From: an uncultured Planctomycetota bacterium
Lineage (GTDB): Bacteria; Planctomycetota; Phycisphaerae; UBA1845; Fen-1342
Direction: 5' to 3'
Assembly: GCA_900696525.1 (NCBI GenBank)
Contig: CAADGL010000017.1
Location: 104,326 to 168,325 of the forward strand
Length of the DNA: 64,000 nt
The notes under the pieces were generated by a model. The model was not told where the DNA came from. It saw only the letters and a program-made list of their open reading frames with translations, and did not search any database. The translations under genes were made by a program, and so were the position numbers. Below, piece by piece: positions 19,549 to 28,336 of the stretch (position 1 is the stretch's first letter; each line of letters starts with the position of its first letter).

Positions 19549-20784
19549 ATGAGCTTTGAAACCCTGAGTTTTCCGCGCGCCGAGGCGGTCTGGAGCGCCC
19601 TCGCCCAGCACGTCCGCCCCGGACGCCTGCGCGACCTCGCCATTGAGCAGGCCATCGGCACCGTCCTCGGCGCCGACGCGCCCGCCGCAATCGATTACCC
19701 ACCCTATGACCGCGCCGCGATGGACGGCTACGCCGTGCGGACCTCGGACGCCGGCGGCGCTCCGGCGCGGCTGAGACTCGCCGGCCTCGTCCCGGCCGGG
19801 GCGGCGGCCAGCGCGGCGCTCGAATCTGGCACGTGCATCCAGGTCAACACCGGGGCCGTTGTGCCGGGCGGGGCCGACGCGGTCGTTCCCGTCGAGGACG
19901 CCGCGCCGGGCGACAACGGACTCGTGGTCATCAACGAAGCGCCTCGACCCGGACAGCACATCGAACGCCGCGGAGCGATCTGCGCGCGCGGTGACATCCT
20001 CGCGCCGGTGGGGACGCGCGTGACGTGCGTGACGGCGGCGGCGCTCGCCGCGGGGGGAGTCGCGCGCGTGCAGGCGTTCGCCCGGCCGCAAGTGGCGCTG
20101 GTGACCACGGGCAGCGAGCTGGTGGAGCACGGGTCGCGTCTTCAGCACGGGCAGATTCACGAGACCAACAGCCTGGCGCTGAGCGAGCAGATCACGCGCG
20201 CGGGTGGCGAAGTGCTGTACCAGGGCCGCTGCGCCGATGAGCCCGCGGCCCTGCACGCGGCGCTCGAACTCGGCCTGGCGCACGACGTACTGGTCGTCAC
20301 GGGCGGGATGTCGAAGGGAACGCACGACCTGGCGCCGGCGCAGCTCGAAAGCTTGGGCGTGCAGTGGCTCGTCAGCGGCCTCGACCTCAAGCCCGGGAAG
20401 CCCACGCGCATCGGCCGCGGTCCGTCGGGCTGCTGGGTGCTCGGGCTTCCCGGAAACCCGGTGAGCTGCGCCGTCTGCTTCACGCTGTTCGCTGCGCCGC
20501 TCCTGGCCGGACTCCAGGGGCTGGCCGTGCGCCCGCCGGCGATGCTCTCGGGCTGGCTCGAGGAGCCGATGAAGTCAAACGGGCTGCGGCCCATGTTTCA
20601 GCCCGGCGTATGGCGCACGAACGGCCTCCGCGAGGCGTGCGTCCGGCCGCTGCCCTGGCGCGGCTCGGGCGATCCCTTCGGCCTGGCGCGCGCCAACGCG
20701 CTCATCTACCGGCCGTCGAACGCGCCGGCCGCGGTCGAGGGCGAACAGGTCAGTTTCGTGGTGCTGGACACGCCGGCCCTCTGA
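19549..20784 (+). CDS. moeA: Molybdopterin molybdenumtransferase
   Basis: 411 residues. The MoeA order is visible: N-terminal linker, PPYDRAAMDGYAVRTSD, CIQVNTGAVVPGGADAVVPV, then the catalytic MoCF domain with VALVTTGSELVEHG, DVLVVTGGMSKGTHD and the LGLPGNPVSCAVCF loop, and a C-terminal beta domain. It inserts molybdate into adenylylated molybdopterin. This fits the molybdopterin oxidoreductase at 32079-34433, although the genes are not adjacent. The Shine-Dalgarno sequence is weak. It overlaps nothing and precedes lnt by 14 bases. Confidence 0.94.
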   Translation: MSFETLSFPRAEAVWSALAQHVRPGRLRDLAIEQAIGTVLGADAPAAIDYPPYDRAAMDGYAVRTSDAGGAPARLRLAGLVPAGAAASAALESGTCIQVNTGAVVPGGADAVVPVEDAAPGDNGLVVINEAPRPGQHIERRGAICARGDILAPVGTRVTCVTAAALAAGGVARVQAFARPQVALVTTGSELVEHGSRLQHGQIHETNSLALSEQITRAGGEVLYQGRCADEPAALHAALELGLAHDVLVVTGGMSKGTHDLAPAQLESLGVQWLVSGLDLKPGKPTRIGRGPSGCWVLGLPGNPVSCAVCFTLFAAPLLAGLQGLAVRPPAMLSGWLEEPMKSNGLRPMFQPGVWRTNGLREACVRPLPWRGSGDPFGLARANALIYRPSNAPAAVEGEQVSFVVLDTPAL

Positions 20785-20798
20785 CGGAGCGAGCCCGG

Positions 20799-22703
20799 TT
20801 GCGCGACACGGCGAGACATCCTGCACCGGCAGCGCCCGCGGCAACCAGCGAGGTGCTGCTGAACGTCCTGGGCGCGGGGCTCACGGCGGTGCTGCTGTCA
20901 CTGGCGCTGCCGCCCTGGTCGCGCTACACGTGGCCGCTGGCGCTGGTCGGGCTGGCGCCGTGGGCGTACGCGGTCTGCCGGACGCAGCGCGCCTGGGCCG
21001 TGTACTGGAGCAGCCACCTGCTGGGTTTCGCGTTCTTTCTGGTGAACCTGGCCTGGCTGATGCCTGTAACCGGGCTCGGATTCGTGGCCCTGGCGGCGTA
21101 CCTGGCGATCTACTGGCCGGCGGCGGCCTGGGGCATCCGCACGGCGCAGCGGTTCGGCGTGTCGGTGGTGTGGTCGCTGCCCGTGGTGTGGGTCGCGTGC
21201 GAGTACCTGCGCGCCTGGGTGATGAGCGGCTTTCCCTGGCTGTTCATCTCGCACTCGTTCTATCTGCAACCGGCGCTGATCCAGATCAGCGACCTGGTGG
21301 GGGCGTACGGCGTCACGTTCCTGGCGGCGATGGTCAGCGGCGTCGTCGCACAGCAGTTGCTGCTCTTGCGCACGGGCGCGCGGCGCTTCCGCACGCAGTG
21401 GCGGCTTGGCGTGCTGGTGACATGCCTGTCGTGGGTCGGCACCGTGCTGTACGGCTACTTTCGGATGACCCAGGTGCGCGCTCTGGAGGACGGGCCGCGC
21501 GTCGCCGTCATCCAGCACGACTTCGTCCAGCGCACCGAGCCGCCGATCGTGCCGTCGGAGGCCGTCTTCGCCGCCTACGTCGCGCTCGGGGCGCAGGCGG
21601 CCGCCGAGCGTCCGGACCTGATCGTCTTTCCAGAGACCGCCTCGGGCGGCATCCAGAACCTCGAGTTCATCAACACGCCGCTGCACGCCGTCGACGAGTC
21701 GGACGCCGGCGCGTACGCGCGCGGGCTCCGCATGCACAGGGCGACCTCGGCGCTGGCCCGCGGAGACTACGCCCCGATCAACGAAGTCCTCTCGGAGTGG
21801 GAGGCGCTCTTCCGGCGGATCGCCCCGCACAACCCGGACTACGAGCTGCCGGAGCGCCTGCCGCGCCTGCCGGCGGAGGGCGGGCCGCCGGCGACGGTCG
21901 TGATCGGCGCGCTGGCGCTGGAGACGTCGGCGGGGGAAGCGTATCCTAAGAGCAAGCGCTTCAACTCGGCGCTGGTGTATGACCCGAACGGCAGTCAACG
22001 GCCGGTGCGCTATGACAAGAACCACCTGGTGCCGTTCGGCGAGTTCGTGCCGTTCCGGCAGCAGCGGTTCCTGGGGCTCGATCTGCACCCGCTGTATCGC
22101 TGGCTCAACAGCCTGAGCCCGTTCAGCCAGGGCGGGAAGATCGAGTACTCGCTCTGGCCGGGAAGCGAGCTGACCGTCTTCGACGTCGAGTGCGGCGGCG
22201 GGCGGTACCGCTTCGGCACGCCGATCTGCTACGAGGGCGCGATGCCCTACGTGATTCGCGACTACGTGTGGGGCGGCGGGGAGCGGCGCGTAGACTTCCT
22301 GCTGAACATCAGCAACGACGGCTGGTTCCTGCACAGCTCGGAGCTGCCCCAGCACCTGGCCGCGTACGTGTTCCGGGCCGTCGAGAACCGCGTCGCCATC
22401 GCGCGTTCGGTCAACACGGGCATCAGCGGCTTTGTCACGCCCAACGGCGAAATTCACGACCTGGTGGCGGACAACGGGCGCACGATCGGCCCCGGCGTCG
22501 TGGGTTACCGCATCGCCCGGGTGAAGCTGGATCATCGGTCCAGCCTCTATGGCCGGACGGGCGATTGGTTCGCCGGGGCGTGCCTGACGCTGGCCGGGGT
22601 CGCTTGGGCGGGGGCCGTGGTCTCGCGCTGGGTGCTGGGGATCAGGAATCGCATGGCGCGCTGGAGGCGCGCGACGAGGAACGACCATGAGACGACTCCC
22701 TGA
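20799..22703 (+). CDS. lnt: Apolipoprotein N-acyltransferase
   Basis: 634 residues from a TTG start (GGAG about 9 bases upstream); a GTG at 20853 is an alternative and there is no usable ATG. The N-terminal half has 6-7 membrane helices with the Lnt pattern (YLRAWVMSGFPWLFISHSFY). The nitrilase domain carries the Glu279 (VFPETASGG), Lys407 (DKNHLVPFGEFVPF) and Cys477 (TPICYEG) triad. It adds the third acyl chain to lipoproteins in the inner membrane, matching the many lipoproteins here. It is longer than usual: about 60 extra residues lie between Glu and Lys compared with E. coli. The end overlaps the next gene by 17 bases. Confidence 0.92.
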   Translation: MRDTARHPAPAAPAATSEVLLNVLGAGLTAVLLSLALPPWSRYTWPLALVGLAPWAYAVCRTQRAWAVYWSSHLLGFAFFLVNLAWLMPVTGLGFVALAAYLAIYWPAAAWGIRTAQRFGVSVVWSLPVVWVACEYLRAWVMSGFPWLFISHSFYLQPALIQISDLVGAYGVTFLAAMVSGVVAQQLLLLRTGARRFRTQWRLGVLVTCLSWVGTVLYGYFRMTQVRALEDGPRVAVIQHDFVQRTEPPIVPSEAVFAAYVALGAQAAAERPDLIVFPETASGGIQNLEFINTPLHAVDESDAGAYARGLRMHRATSALARGDYAPINEVLSEWEALFRRIAPHNPDYELPERLPRLPAEGGPPATVVIGALALETSAGEAYPKSKRFNSALVYDPNGSQRPVRYDKNHLVPFGEFVPFRQQRFLGLDLHPLYRWLNSLSPFSQGGKIEYSLWPGSELTVFDVECGGGRYRFGTPICYEGAMPYVIRDYVWGGGERRVDFLLNISNDGWFLHSSELPQHLAAYVFRAVENRVAIARSVNTGISGFVTPNGEIHDLVADNGRTIGPGVVGYRIARVKLDHRSSLYGRTGDWFAGACLTLAGVAWAGAVVSRWVLGIRNRMARWRRATRNDHETTP

Positions 22704-23718
22704 CGCCGCTGTGCGCGCGGCCCTGGCCGTCGCGGCGGCCCTGGCCGCTGCCGGCTGCACCGAGCCCAGGAAGATGACGCTGACGCCCGTCGAGCGCGAG
22801 CAGCTCTCCGTGCGGGCGCTCGATCTGCTGCTGCGCGCGGCGCGCAGCGACATCGACATCGTGCGCTGCAACGCGATGGAGGCGCTGGTCGAGCTGGCGC
22901 CGCGGCCGGCGCTGGCCGAGTTCCGCGCCGCCGCCCAGGCCCAGGAGCCCCCGGTGCGCTTCGCGGCCTTCGTCGCGCTCGGAAAAGTGCGCGACGCCGG
23001 GGCCGCGGCCCTGATCGACCTCGGCCTGCGCGACCCCGAGCCGCGCGTGCGCCTGGCGGCGGCGTTCGCGGCGGCGCGGCTGGGAGGGCAGAACGCGGCG
23101 GGCGTGCTGGTGAGCGCGCTGAACGAAGACCGGAACGTGTATCACCGGGCGGACGCGGCATTCCTGCTCGGGGAGCTGGGCGAGCCCAAGGCCATTCCGT
23201 GGCTGGAGCGCGCCGCGCGCCTCGAAGACAGCCATCGCGTGAAGGTGCACATCTACGCGGCGCTCGCGGCGCTGGGCGATCGCTCGGCCGTGGGCGCGCT
23301 GCTGGCGTTCCTGCGCGTCGACACCGAGTCGCGGCTGATCGCCTTGCAGAGCCTGGCGCGCCTCGGCCACCCGGACGCGCGGGACACGCTGCTCTACGAG
23401 CTCATGGACGCCAACGAGTTCCTCGAATCGCGCCTCATCGCCGCGCGCGGGCTCGGTGTGCTCGGGTCCCGCGCCGGCTACGCCCTGGCGGCGGGCAACG
23501 TCCACGCCACCTTCAAGGACCAACAGGACGTCAACCGCACGTTCCGGATCCGCTCGCTGTCGGCCCTGGCGCTGGGAGACATCGGCGACGGCGAGGCCCT
23601 GCCGCTGCTGCACTGGCTCGCCGCGAACGACACCGACGAGCGCACCCAGGTCGCCGCGGCCTACGCGATCTGCAAGATCACGCGCGGCGGCGGCGAGGTG
23701 AGCGCCGGAAGCTACTGA
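22687..23718 (+). CDS. HEAT-repeat lipoprotein
   Basis: 343 residues. MRRLPDAAVRAALAVAAALA followed by AAGC gives a lipoprotein signal. The rest is an array of about eight to nine HEAT/PBS-lyase-like helical repeats (for example VRFAAFVALGKVRDAGAAAL, AADAAFLLGELGEPKAIPWL-like units, and SLSALALGDIGDGEALPLL). Such solenoids serve as protein-binding scaffolds; no catalytic residues are apparent. GAGGA lies 7 bases before the ATG, which overlaps the end of lnt, so co-translation is likely. A large repeat array begins just after the stop codon. Confidence 0.8.
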   Translation: MRRLPDAAVRAALAVAAALAAAGCTEPRKMTLTPVEREQLSVRALDLLLRAARSDIDIVRCNAMEALVELAPRPALAEFRAAAQAQEPPVRFAAFVALGKVRDAGAAALIDLGLRDPEPRVRLAAAFAAARLGGQNAAGVLVSALNEDRNVYHRADAAFLLGELGEPKAIPWLERAARLEDSHRVKVHIYAALAALGDRSAVGALLAFLRVDTESRLIALQSLARLGHPDARDTLLYELMDANEFLESRLIAARGLGVLGSRAGYALAAGNVHATFKDQQDVNRTFRIRSLSALALGDIGDGEALPLLHWLAANDTDERTQVAAAYAICKITRGGGEVSAGSY

Positions 23719-23730
23719 CCCGAGCGCCAC

Positions 23731-23820
23731 CGAGCGCCGTACGAGCCGCGAGCGCCGTACGAGCCGCGAGCGCCGTACGAGCCGCGAGCGCCGTACGAGC
23801 CGCGAGCGCCGTACGAGCCG
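23731..23820. repeat. Five tandem copies of an 18-bp repeat
   Basis: CGAGCGCCGTACGAGCCG is repeated five times without change, immediately upstream of the hairpin element at 23815-23957. The unit resembles the element's left arm (GAGCCGCGAGCGC), suggesting it arose by amplification of the arm. No gene is present. Confidence 0.9.
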
Positions 23821-23957
23821 CGAGCGCAAGCGAGTGGAGTGACGCAAACTTCCGAGCGATCCGCCTTGCGGGCAAGACTCAACGTCTTGCCCGAGTTGAC
23901 CACTCGCGAAGCTTGAGTGTGGGCGCTCGTTACTCCACTCGCTCGCGCTCGCGGCTC
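23815..23957. mobile_element. 143-bp hairpin element, copy A (MITE- or REP-like)
   Basis: The ends are near-perfect inverted repeats of about 30 bp (GAGCCGCGAGCGCAAGCGAG on the left; the reverse complement of the right end differs at few positions), around a core containing CTTGCGGGCAAGACTCAA and CTTGAGTGTGGG. Copy B at 35279-35422 is closely similar in arms, core and length. No coding capacity is present. It fills most of the 406-base gap between the HEAT lipoprotein and corA. Confidence 0.75.
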
Positions 23958-24118
23958 GTGGTTCGCTCGCTGGCGCTCGCGGCTCGGAGGGCGCCTCGCG
24001 GCGCGTGGGCGTTTGCGCCGGTGGTTCGTTACGCCACTCGCTTGCGCTCGCGGCTCGTGGTTCACTCGCTGGCGCTCGCGGCTCGTGGTTCACTCGCTGG
24101 CGCTCGCGGCTCGTTATC
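23958..24118. repeat. Degenerate extra right arms of the hairpin element
   Basis: Four more copies of the CACTCGCT(T/G)GCGCTCGCGGCTCGT arm follow copy A, in the same orientation as its right end and running to within 7 bases of the corA start codon. As a result corA has no recognisable Shine-Dalgarno sequence. Confidence 0.75.
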
Positions 24119-24124
24119 GCTACC

Positions 24125-25243
24125 ATGTCCGCCGTGGCACGTCGCCGCAAATCTCGCTCAGCCCGTTTTCACCGGCGGACGCCGCCCGGCGCGCCGCCGG
24201 GGCTGGTGCTGCCCGATCCGGCGGCGCCGGCGGCGCGGCTGCACGTGATGGCGTTCGGGCCGGAGGGGCACAGCGAGCAGGAGCTGACCGACGTAGCGCA
24301 GTTGCAGCCGCTGCGCGCGGCGCATCCGCTGATCTGGGTCAACGCGGACGGCGTTGGCGACGCGGTGGTGGTGCAGGAGCTGGGCGCGGCGTTCGGCCTG
24401 CACCGGCTGGCGCTCGAAGACGTGGTGAACGTGCACCAACGGGCGAAGGCGGAGCGGTACGGCGGGCACATCTTCTTCGTGGTGCGCATGCCGCTGCCGG
24501 AGGGCGGCTTCGCGGCGGAGCAGGTGAGCTTCTTCGTCGGCGACAGCTTCGTCTTGACGTTCCAGGAGCGGCCGGGGGGCGACCTCTTCGAGCCGGTGCG
24601 CATCCGCATCCGCAGCAAGGGCAGCCGCGCCCGCTGCGCCCGGGCCGACCTGCTGTTCCACGCGCTGCTCGACGTGATCGTCGACCACTACTTTCCGCTG
24701 ATCGAAAACTGCGGCGAGCGGCTCGACGCGCTGGAGGACGTGGTGCTTGTGCGGCGGACGCCCGGGGTGATGGGCCGGCTGCACGAGGTGCGCCGCGACC
24801 TGCTGAGCGTAAGGCGGGCGGTTTGGCCGCTGCGCGACGCGCTGAACGCGGTGCTGCGCGAGCCCGGGCCGCCGATCGGCGACGAAGCCCGGGTGTACCT
24901 GCGCGACGTTCAGGATCACACGGTGCAGATCATCGACCTGGTGGAGAACTACCGCGACATCGCCGCCGGCCTGACGGAGGTCCACCTGTCGGTGCAGGCG
25001 CAGCGCACGAACGAAGTGATGAAGGTGCTGACGGTGATCGCGACGATCTTCATTCCGCTGACGTTCATTGCCGGCGTGTACGGCATGAACTTCCAGCATA
25101 TGCCCGAGCTGCACTGGCCCTGGGCGTACCCGGCGCTGCTGGCCGCCATGCTCACCATCGCCGTCGCGCAGCTCGTGTACTTTCGCCGGCGGGGCTGGCT
25201 TGGCGAGGACCGTCCGGGCGATCCGGACTCACCGGGCGGGTGA
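24125..25243 (+). CDS. corA: CorA-family magnesium/cobalt transporter
   Basis: 372 residues. After a basic N-terminus come the cytoplasmic funnel domain and long stalk helix (DVQDHTVQIIDLVENYRDIA), then two C-terminal membrane helices; the first ends in the pore signature YGMNFQHMPEL. The second helix ends in YFRRRGWL. This is the CorA architecture for passive Mg2+ (Co2+, Ni2+) uptake as a pentamer. The start ATG at 24125 follows directly on the repeat array, so translation initiation may be weak or leaderless-like. Only 18 bases separate its end from the convergent LolA-like gene. Confidence 0.93.
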   Translation: MSAVARRRKSRSARFHRRTPPGAPPGLVLPDPAAPAARLHVMAFGPEGHSEQELTDVAQLQPLRAAHPLIWVNADGVGDAVVVQELGAAFGLHRLALEDVVNVHQRAKAERYGGHIFFVVRMPLPEGGFAAEQVSFFVGDSFVLTFQERPGGDLFEPVRIRIRSKGSRARCARADLLFHALLDVIVDHYFPLIENCGERLDALEDVVLVRRTPGVMGRLHEVRRDLLSVRRAVWPLRDALNAVLREPGPPIGDEARVYLRDVQDHTVQIIDLVENYRDIAAGLTEVHLSVQAQRTNEVMKVLTVIATIFIPLTFIAGVYGMNFQHMPELHWPWAYPALLAAMLTIAVAQLVYFRRRGWLGEDRPGDPDSPGG

Positions 25244-25261
25244 GGCCGCGGCGGCGGCGCA

Positions 25262-26020
25262 TCACTTCGCGTCGATCAGGGCCTTGACGGGCGGGGGCGG
25301 GTCGAAGCGCTCCTTCGGTATGTCGGCGTTGACTTCGACGCGTTCGATGGTCACGACCTGCTCCCGGCCCAACACGCGCTGCCGGACCTTGTGCGCCAGC
25401 TTCACGCCCGCCACCTCGCGATAGTCGGAGAAATCGACTTCGATGGTTGTGTCTGTGCCATTAAGGTTGGCGGTGAGGACCAGGCGCGACTGGAGCCCGG
25501 TCTGCTTGTCGAACCAGACGGTCAGGTCGTTGCCCGTCTCGGGCGTCAGGCGCACCTTGTAGTGATCGCGGCCGTCGAGCTGCTCGAGCGCCAGCGTCTC
25601 GACCTTGCGGTTGAGCTTGCGCCAGTGCAGCGGTGCGTTGAAGGTCGCCATCCGCAGCGACAGCGACTTCTGGTCGCCTTCCTTCAGCCGCGCGCCGTTC
25701 ATCGCGTCCAGGCCCCAGGCGTGCCGCCCGTCCACGCCTTCCTCGAAACGACCGATGCCCTCGAACTCGATCAGCGTGTAGCTCAGGTTCGGCGCCGCGT
25801 GGTAGGCCTTCAACGTCCCCTTCACCTCGCCCACCGCGATCGTCCCCGTCGTCACCGTGTTGCGGATCTTCTCGTACGCCTCCTTGCCGCCCGACGCCTT
25901 CACGTAGCCGTCGAGCAGCGCCTCGGCCTTCGGCAGCTCGTCCTGCCCACCATACGCCGCACTGCCAAGCGCCAGCGCCGCCGCCGCAAGCGGCCGCAGG
26001 AAATGCCGTTTCGCGATCAT
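25262..26020 (-). CDS. Exported LolA/outer-membrane lipoprotein-sorting-like protein
   Basis: 252 residues with a clear signal peptide (MIAKRHFLRPLAAAALALGS, then AAYGG). The mature part starts with a helix (AEALLDGYVKASGGKEAYEK) and continues as long antiparallel strands (GRDHYKVRLTPETGNDLTVW, FDKQTGLQSRLVL, IEVDFSDYREVAGVKLAHKV), as in the LolA/LolB half-barrel superfamily. It may carry lipid or lipoprotein across the periplasm, or be a general DUF-type member; the exact role is uncertain. GGAGGA lies 6 bases before the ATG at 26020. Confidence 0.7.
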   Translation of the reverse strand: MIAKRHFLRPLAAAALALGSAAYGGQDELPKAEALLDGYVKASGGKEAYEKIRNTVTTGTIAVGEVKGTLKAYHAAPNLSYTLIEFEGIGRFEEGVDGRHAWGLDAMNGARLKEGDQKSLSLRMATFNAPLHWRKLNRKVETLALEQLDGRDHYKVRLTPETGNDLTVWFDKQTGLQSRLVLTANLNGTDTTIEVDFSDYREVAGVKLAHKVRQRVLGREQVVTIERVEVNADIPKERFDPPPPVKALIDAK

Positions 26021-26154
26021 GGCGTGTCCTCCGATCATGGCCGTGCAGTGTAACGCAACCCGGGCCGCGCGGCGCAGACAATCCGCCAGGCGAGCCCGTT
26101 CAGATCGCCCGCGCTCGGCGCTGCCGCGCGCCCTGGCCAGCGAAGCGCTCGCAG

Positions 26155-26186
26155 GCGCAACCGCTTCCTCACGGGCGCGGCTCGGA
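26155..26186 (+). repeat. 32-bp dispersed repeat, copy 2 (intergenic)
   Basis: This copy differs at one position from 15061-15092. It lies between the start of the LolA-like gene and the end of proS, in non-coding DNA, unlike copy 1. Confidence 0.75.
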
Positions 26187-26192
26187 TCGGGC

Positions 26193-28100
26193 TCAGGACA
26201 GCGCGGCGGAGGTCTGCCGCGCGGCGCGGACAAGCCCGGCGATGTGCCCGGCGGCCTGCGCGGGTGGCAGCGTGTGCTTGACCTGGTCGCGGCGATGCGA
26301 CCATTCCACGACGCCCTCGGCCAGCGACTTCTTGCCGACGACCACGCGCAGGGGAATGCCGACGAGGTCGGCATCCTTGAACTTGAAGCCGGCGCGCTCG
26401 TCGCGATCGTCGAACAGCACATCCACACCCATTGCCGCGAGCTCGTTGTAGATGCCGGCGGCGACCTCCATGGCGTGGTCGTCGCGCGGGTCGAGGGCGA
26501 TGACGACGGCCTCGAAGGGCGCGATGCTCATCGGCCAGATGATCCCGTTGTCGTCGTGGTTGGCCTCGATGGCGGCGGCGACGATGCGGTTCAGCCCGAT
26601 GCCGTAGCAGCCCATGATGAACCGGGCCGGTTTGCCCTCGCGCGTCAGGAAGGTCGCGTTCATCGCGTCGCTGTACTTCGTCCCCAGCTTGAAGACGTGG
26701 CCGACCTCGATGGCGGTCTTCAGGCGGATGGGCGAGCCGCTGCCGCGCGGCGACAGATCGCCCTCGACGACCATGCGAATGTCGGCAACCAGCACGTACG
26801 GCCGCCTGTCGTCCGGCGCCAGCGGAAAATCGCGGCCCGGGTTCACGCCCGTCACGTGATAGTCGGTCTTGTTGGCTCCGCTGGCGGCGTTGCGCAGCGC
26901 GGTGACGTCGCGGTCGATGACGAGCATGTCGCCGGCGCGGAAGCGCTCGACGATCCCCTGCGGGCCCGCGAAGCCGACCTTGGCGCCGGTGAGCTCTTCG
27001 ATCGTCCTGGCGTCGGCCATGTCGATGCTGGCGTTCGCCGATCCGCAGAGTTGCCGGGCCGCCTTGCGCAGCTTGATCTCGTTCACGTCGTGGTCGCCGC
27101 GCACCAGCGCGACGAGGCGCGAAACCGGAGCGGAGGGACCCCGCGCTGGCGCTTGGGGCTCGGACGCGGACCCCCGCGCCGACGCTTGGGGCTCGGGTTG
27201 GGTGACGGTGTAGATCAGCGTCTTGATCATCTGCGCCGGCGTCGTGCCCAGCACCTTGCAGACGTCCTCGACGCGCCCGGCGCCCGGCGTGTGCACCTCG
27301 CGCAACGGCTCGGCGGCCGCCTGGCCACTCTCAGCGCTTCGTCCGGGGGTCTCTCCGTCCCGGTGCCCCTCGAAGAACGCCGTCGCACGTTCCGTGTTCG
27401 CCGCGTAGTCGCCGTTCTCGCTGATGGCGACGGTGTCCTCGCCGGCGTCGGTCAGAACCATGAACTCGTGCGACGAATCGCCGCCGATCGGTCCGCTGTC
27501 GGCCTCGACGGCGATGTACGGCAGGCCGCAGCGGCCGAAGATGCGGCAGTAGGCGTCGTACATCTTCTGGTAGCCTTCGTCGAGGCTGGCCTTGTCGGCG
27601 TGGAACGAGTAGGCGTCCTTCATGAGGAACTCGCGCGTGCGCAGGACGCCGCTCTTGGGGCGCGCCTCGCCGCGGAACTTGGTCTGAATCTGGTAGAGGT
27701 TGATCGGGAGCTGCTTGTAGCTGCCGAGGAAGGCGCGGGCGATGTCCACGACCTGCTCTTCGTGGGTCGGGCCGAGCACGGTCTGGCTGCGCCAGTCGCC
27801 GGGGGGGCCGCCCAGGCGCAGCAGCGTGTCGCCCATCGCCTCGGTGCGGCCCGTCTGCTGCCACCAGTCGAGCGGCATCAGCACCGACATGTGCAGCTCG
27901 ATCGCGCCCGCGCGGTTCATCTCCTCGCGCACGATCGCCTCGACCTTCCGCAGCGTCCGATAGCCCAGCGGCAGGTAGCAGTACACCCCGGCCGCCACCT
28001 GCCGGATCAGCCCCGCCCGCAGCATCAGCACGTGGGAGGCCGCGGTGGCGTCCTTGGGCGTCTCCTTGCTCGTCGGAATGAAGAACTGGGACCAGTGCAT
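26193..28100 (-). CDS. proS: Proline-tRNA ligase (bacterial type, with editing domain)
   Basis: 635 residues starting MHWSQFFIPTSKETP. Class II motifs are present: motif 1 region (GYRTLRKVEAIVREEMNRAG), motif 2 (QTKFRGEARPKSGVLRTREF), motif 3 (GCYGIGLNRIVAAAIEA), and a C-terminal anticodon domain. The INS editing domain lies between motifs 2 and 3. Residues about 300-322 are an Ala/Pro/Ser/Arg-rich stretch encoded by two copies of a dispersed genomic repeat (27144-27196), placed inside or at the edge of the editing domain. A second low-complexity segment (about 250-275) precedes it. The enzyme is housekeeping and there is no other copy here. Confidence 0.95.
   Translation of the reverse strand: MHWSQFFIPTSKETPKDATAASHVLMLRAGLIRQVAAGVYCYLPLGYRTLRKVEAIVREEMNRAGAIELHMSVLMPLDWWQQTGRTEAMGDTLLRLGGPPGDWRSQTVLGPTHEEQVVDIARAFLGSYKQLPINLYQIQTKFRGEARPKSGVLRTREFLMKDAYSFHADKASLDEGYQKMYDAYCRIFGRCGLPYIAVEADSGPIGGDSSHEFMVLTDAGEDTVAISENGDYAANTERATAFFEGHRDGETPGRSAESGQAAAEPLREVHTPGAGRVEDVCKVLGTTPAQMIKTLIYTVTQPEPQASARGSASEPQAPARGPSAPVSRLVALVRGDHDVNEIKLRKAARQLCGSANASIDMADARTIEELTGAKVGFAGPQGIVERFRAGDMLVIDRDVTALRNAASGANKTDYHVTGVNPGRDFPLAPDDRRPYVLVADIRMVVEGDLSPRGSGSPIRLKTAIEVGHVFKLGTKYSDAMNATFLTREGKPARFIMGCYGIGLNRIVAAAIEANHDDNGIIWPMSIAPFEAVVIALDPRDDHAMEVAAGIYNELAAMGVDVLFDDRDERAGFKFKDADLVGIPLRVVVGKKSLAEGVVEWSHRRDQVKHTLPPAQAAGHIAGLVRAARQTSAALS
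27144..27196 (-). repeat. Two copies of the GAGCCCCAAGCGC repeat inside proS
   Basis: On the minus strand CCGAGCCCCAAGCGTCGGCG and CCGAGCCCCAAGCGCCAGCG occur 33 bases apart and are in frame, encoding SEPQAPARG-like peptide. The same unit flanks the element at 62290-62467 in non-coding DNA, so proS has probably been invaded in frame by this repeat. Confidence 0.75.
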
Positions 28101-28336
28101 CGCGTCTCGCTCATGTGCCGGCCGCGGGGATTCAGCCTGCGCCCGCGGCGCCCGTGTCACCTGCACCCGCCTCAACGTCCGCCCGCCCGGCCCTGCCTCG
28201 GGGGTCCGCGGCGCGACGGCCGGTCGAACCCGCCATTGTCCGCCGGGCGGCGTGGTCGTGCAAGAAAGGGGTGCAAGGTAACATAGCGCGGCAAGTCTCG
28301 CCGGCGTGGAGACCCGCCGGCGCCAAGAGGCCACGC

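Noticed and set aside
20364..20798. Upstream extension of lnt into moeA
   Set aside because: It is a moeA shadow; the Lnt membrane domain starts after 20850, and a TTG with GGAG at 20799 explains initiation.
23731..24118. CRISPR array
   Set aside because: Repeats are contiguous (18 bp) or arm-like without unique spacers; no cas genes are present.
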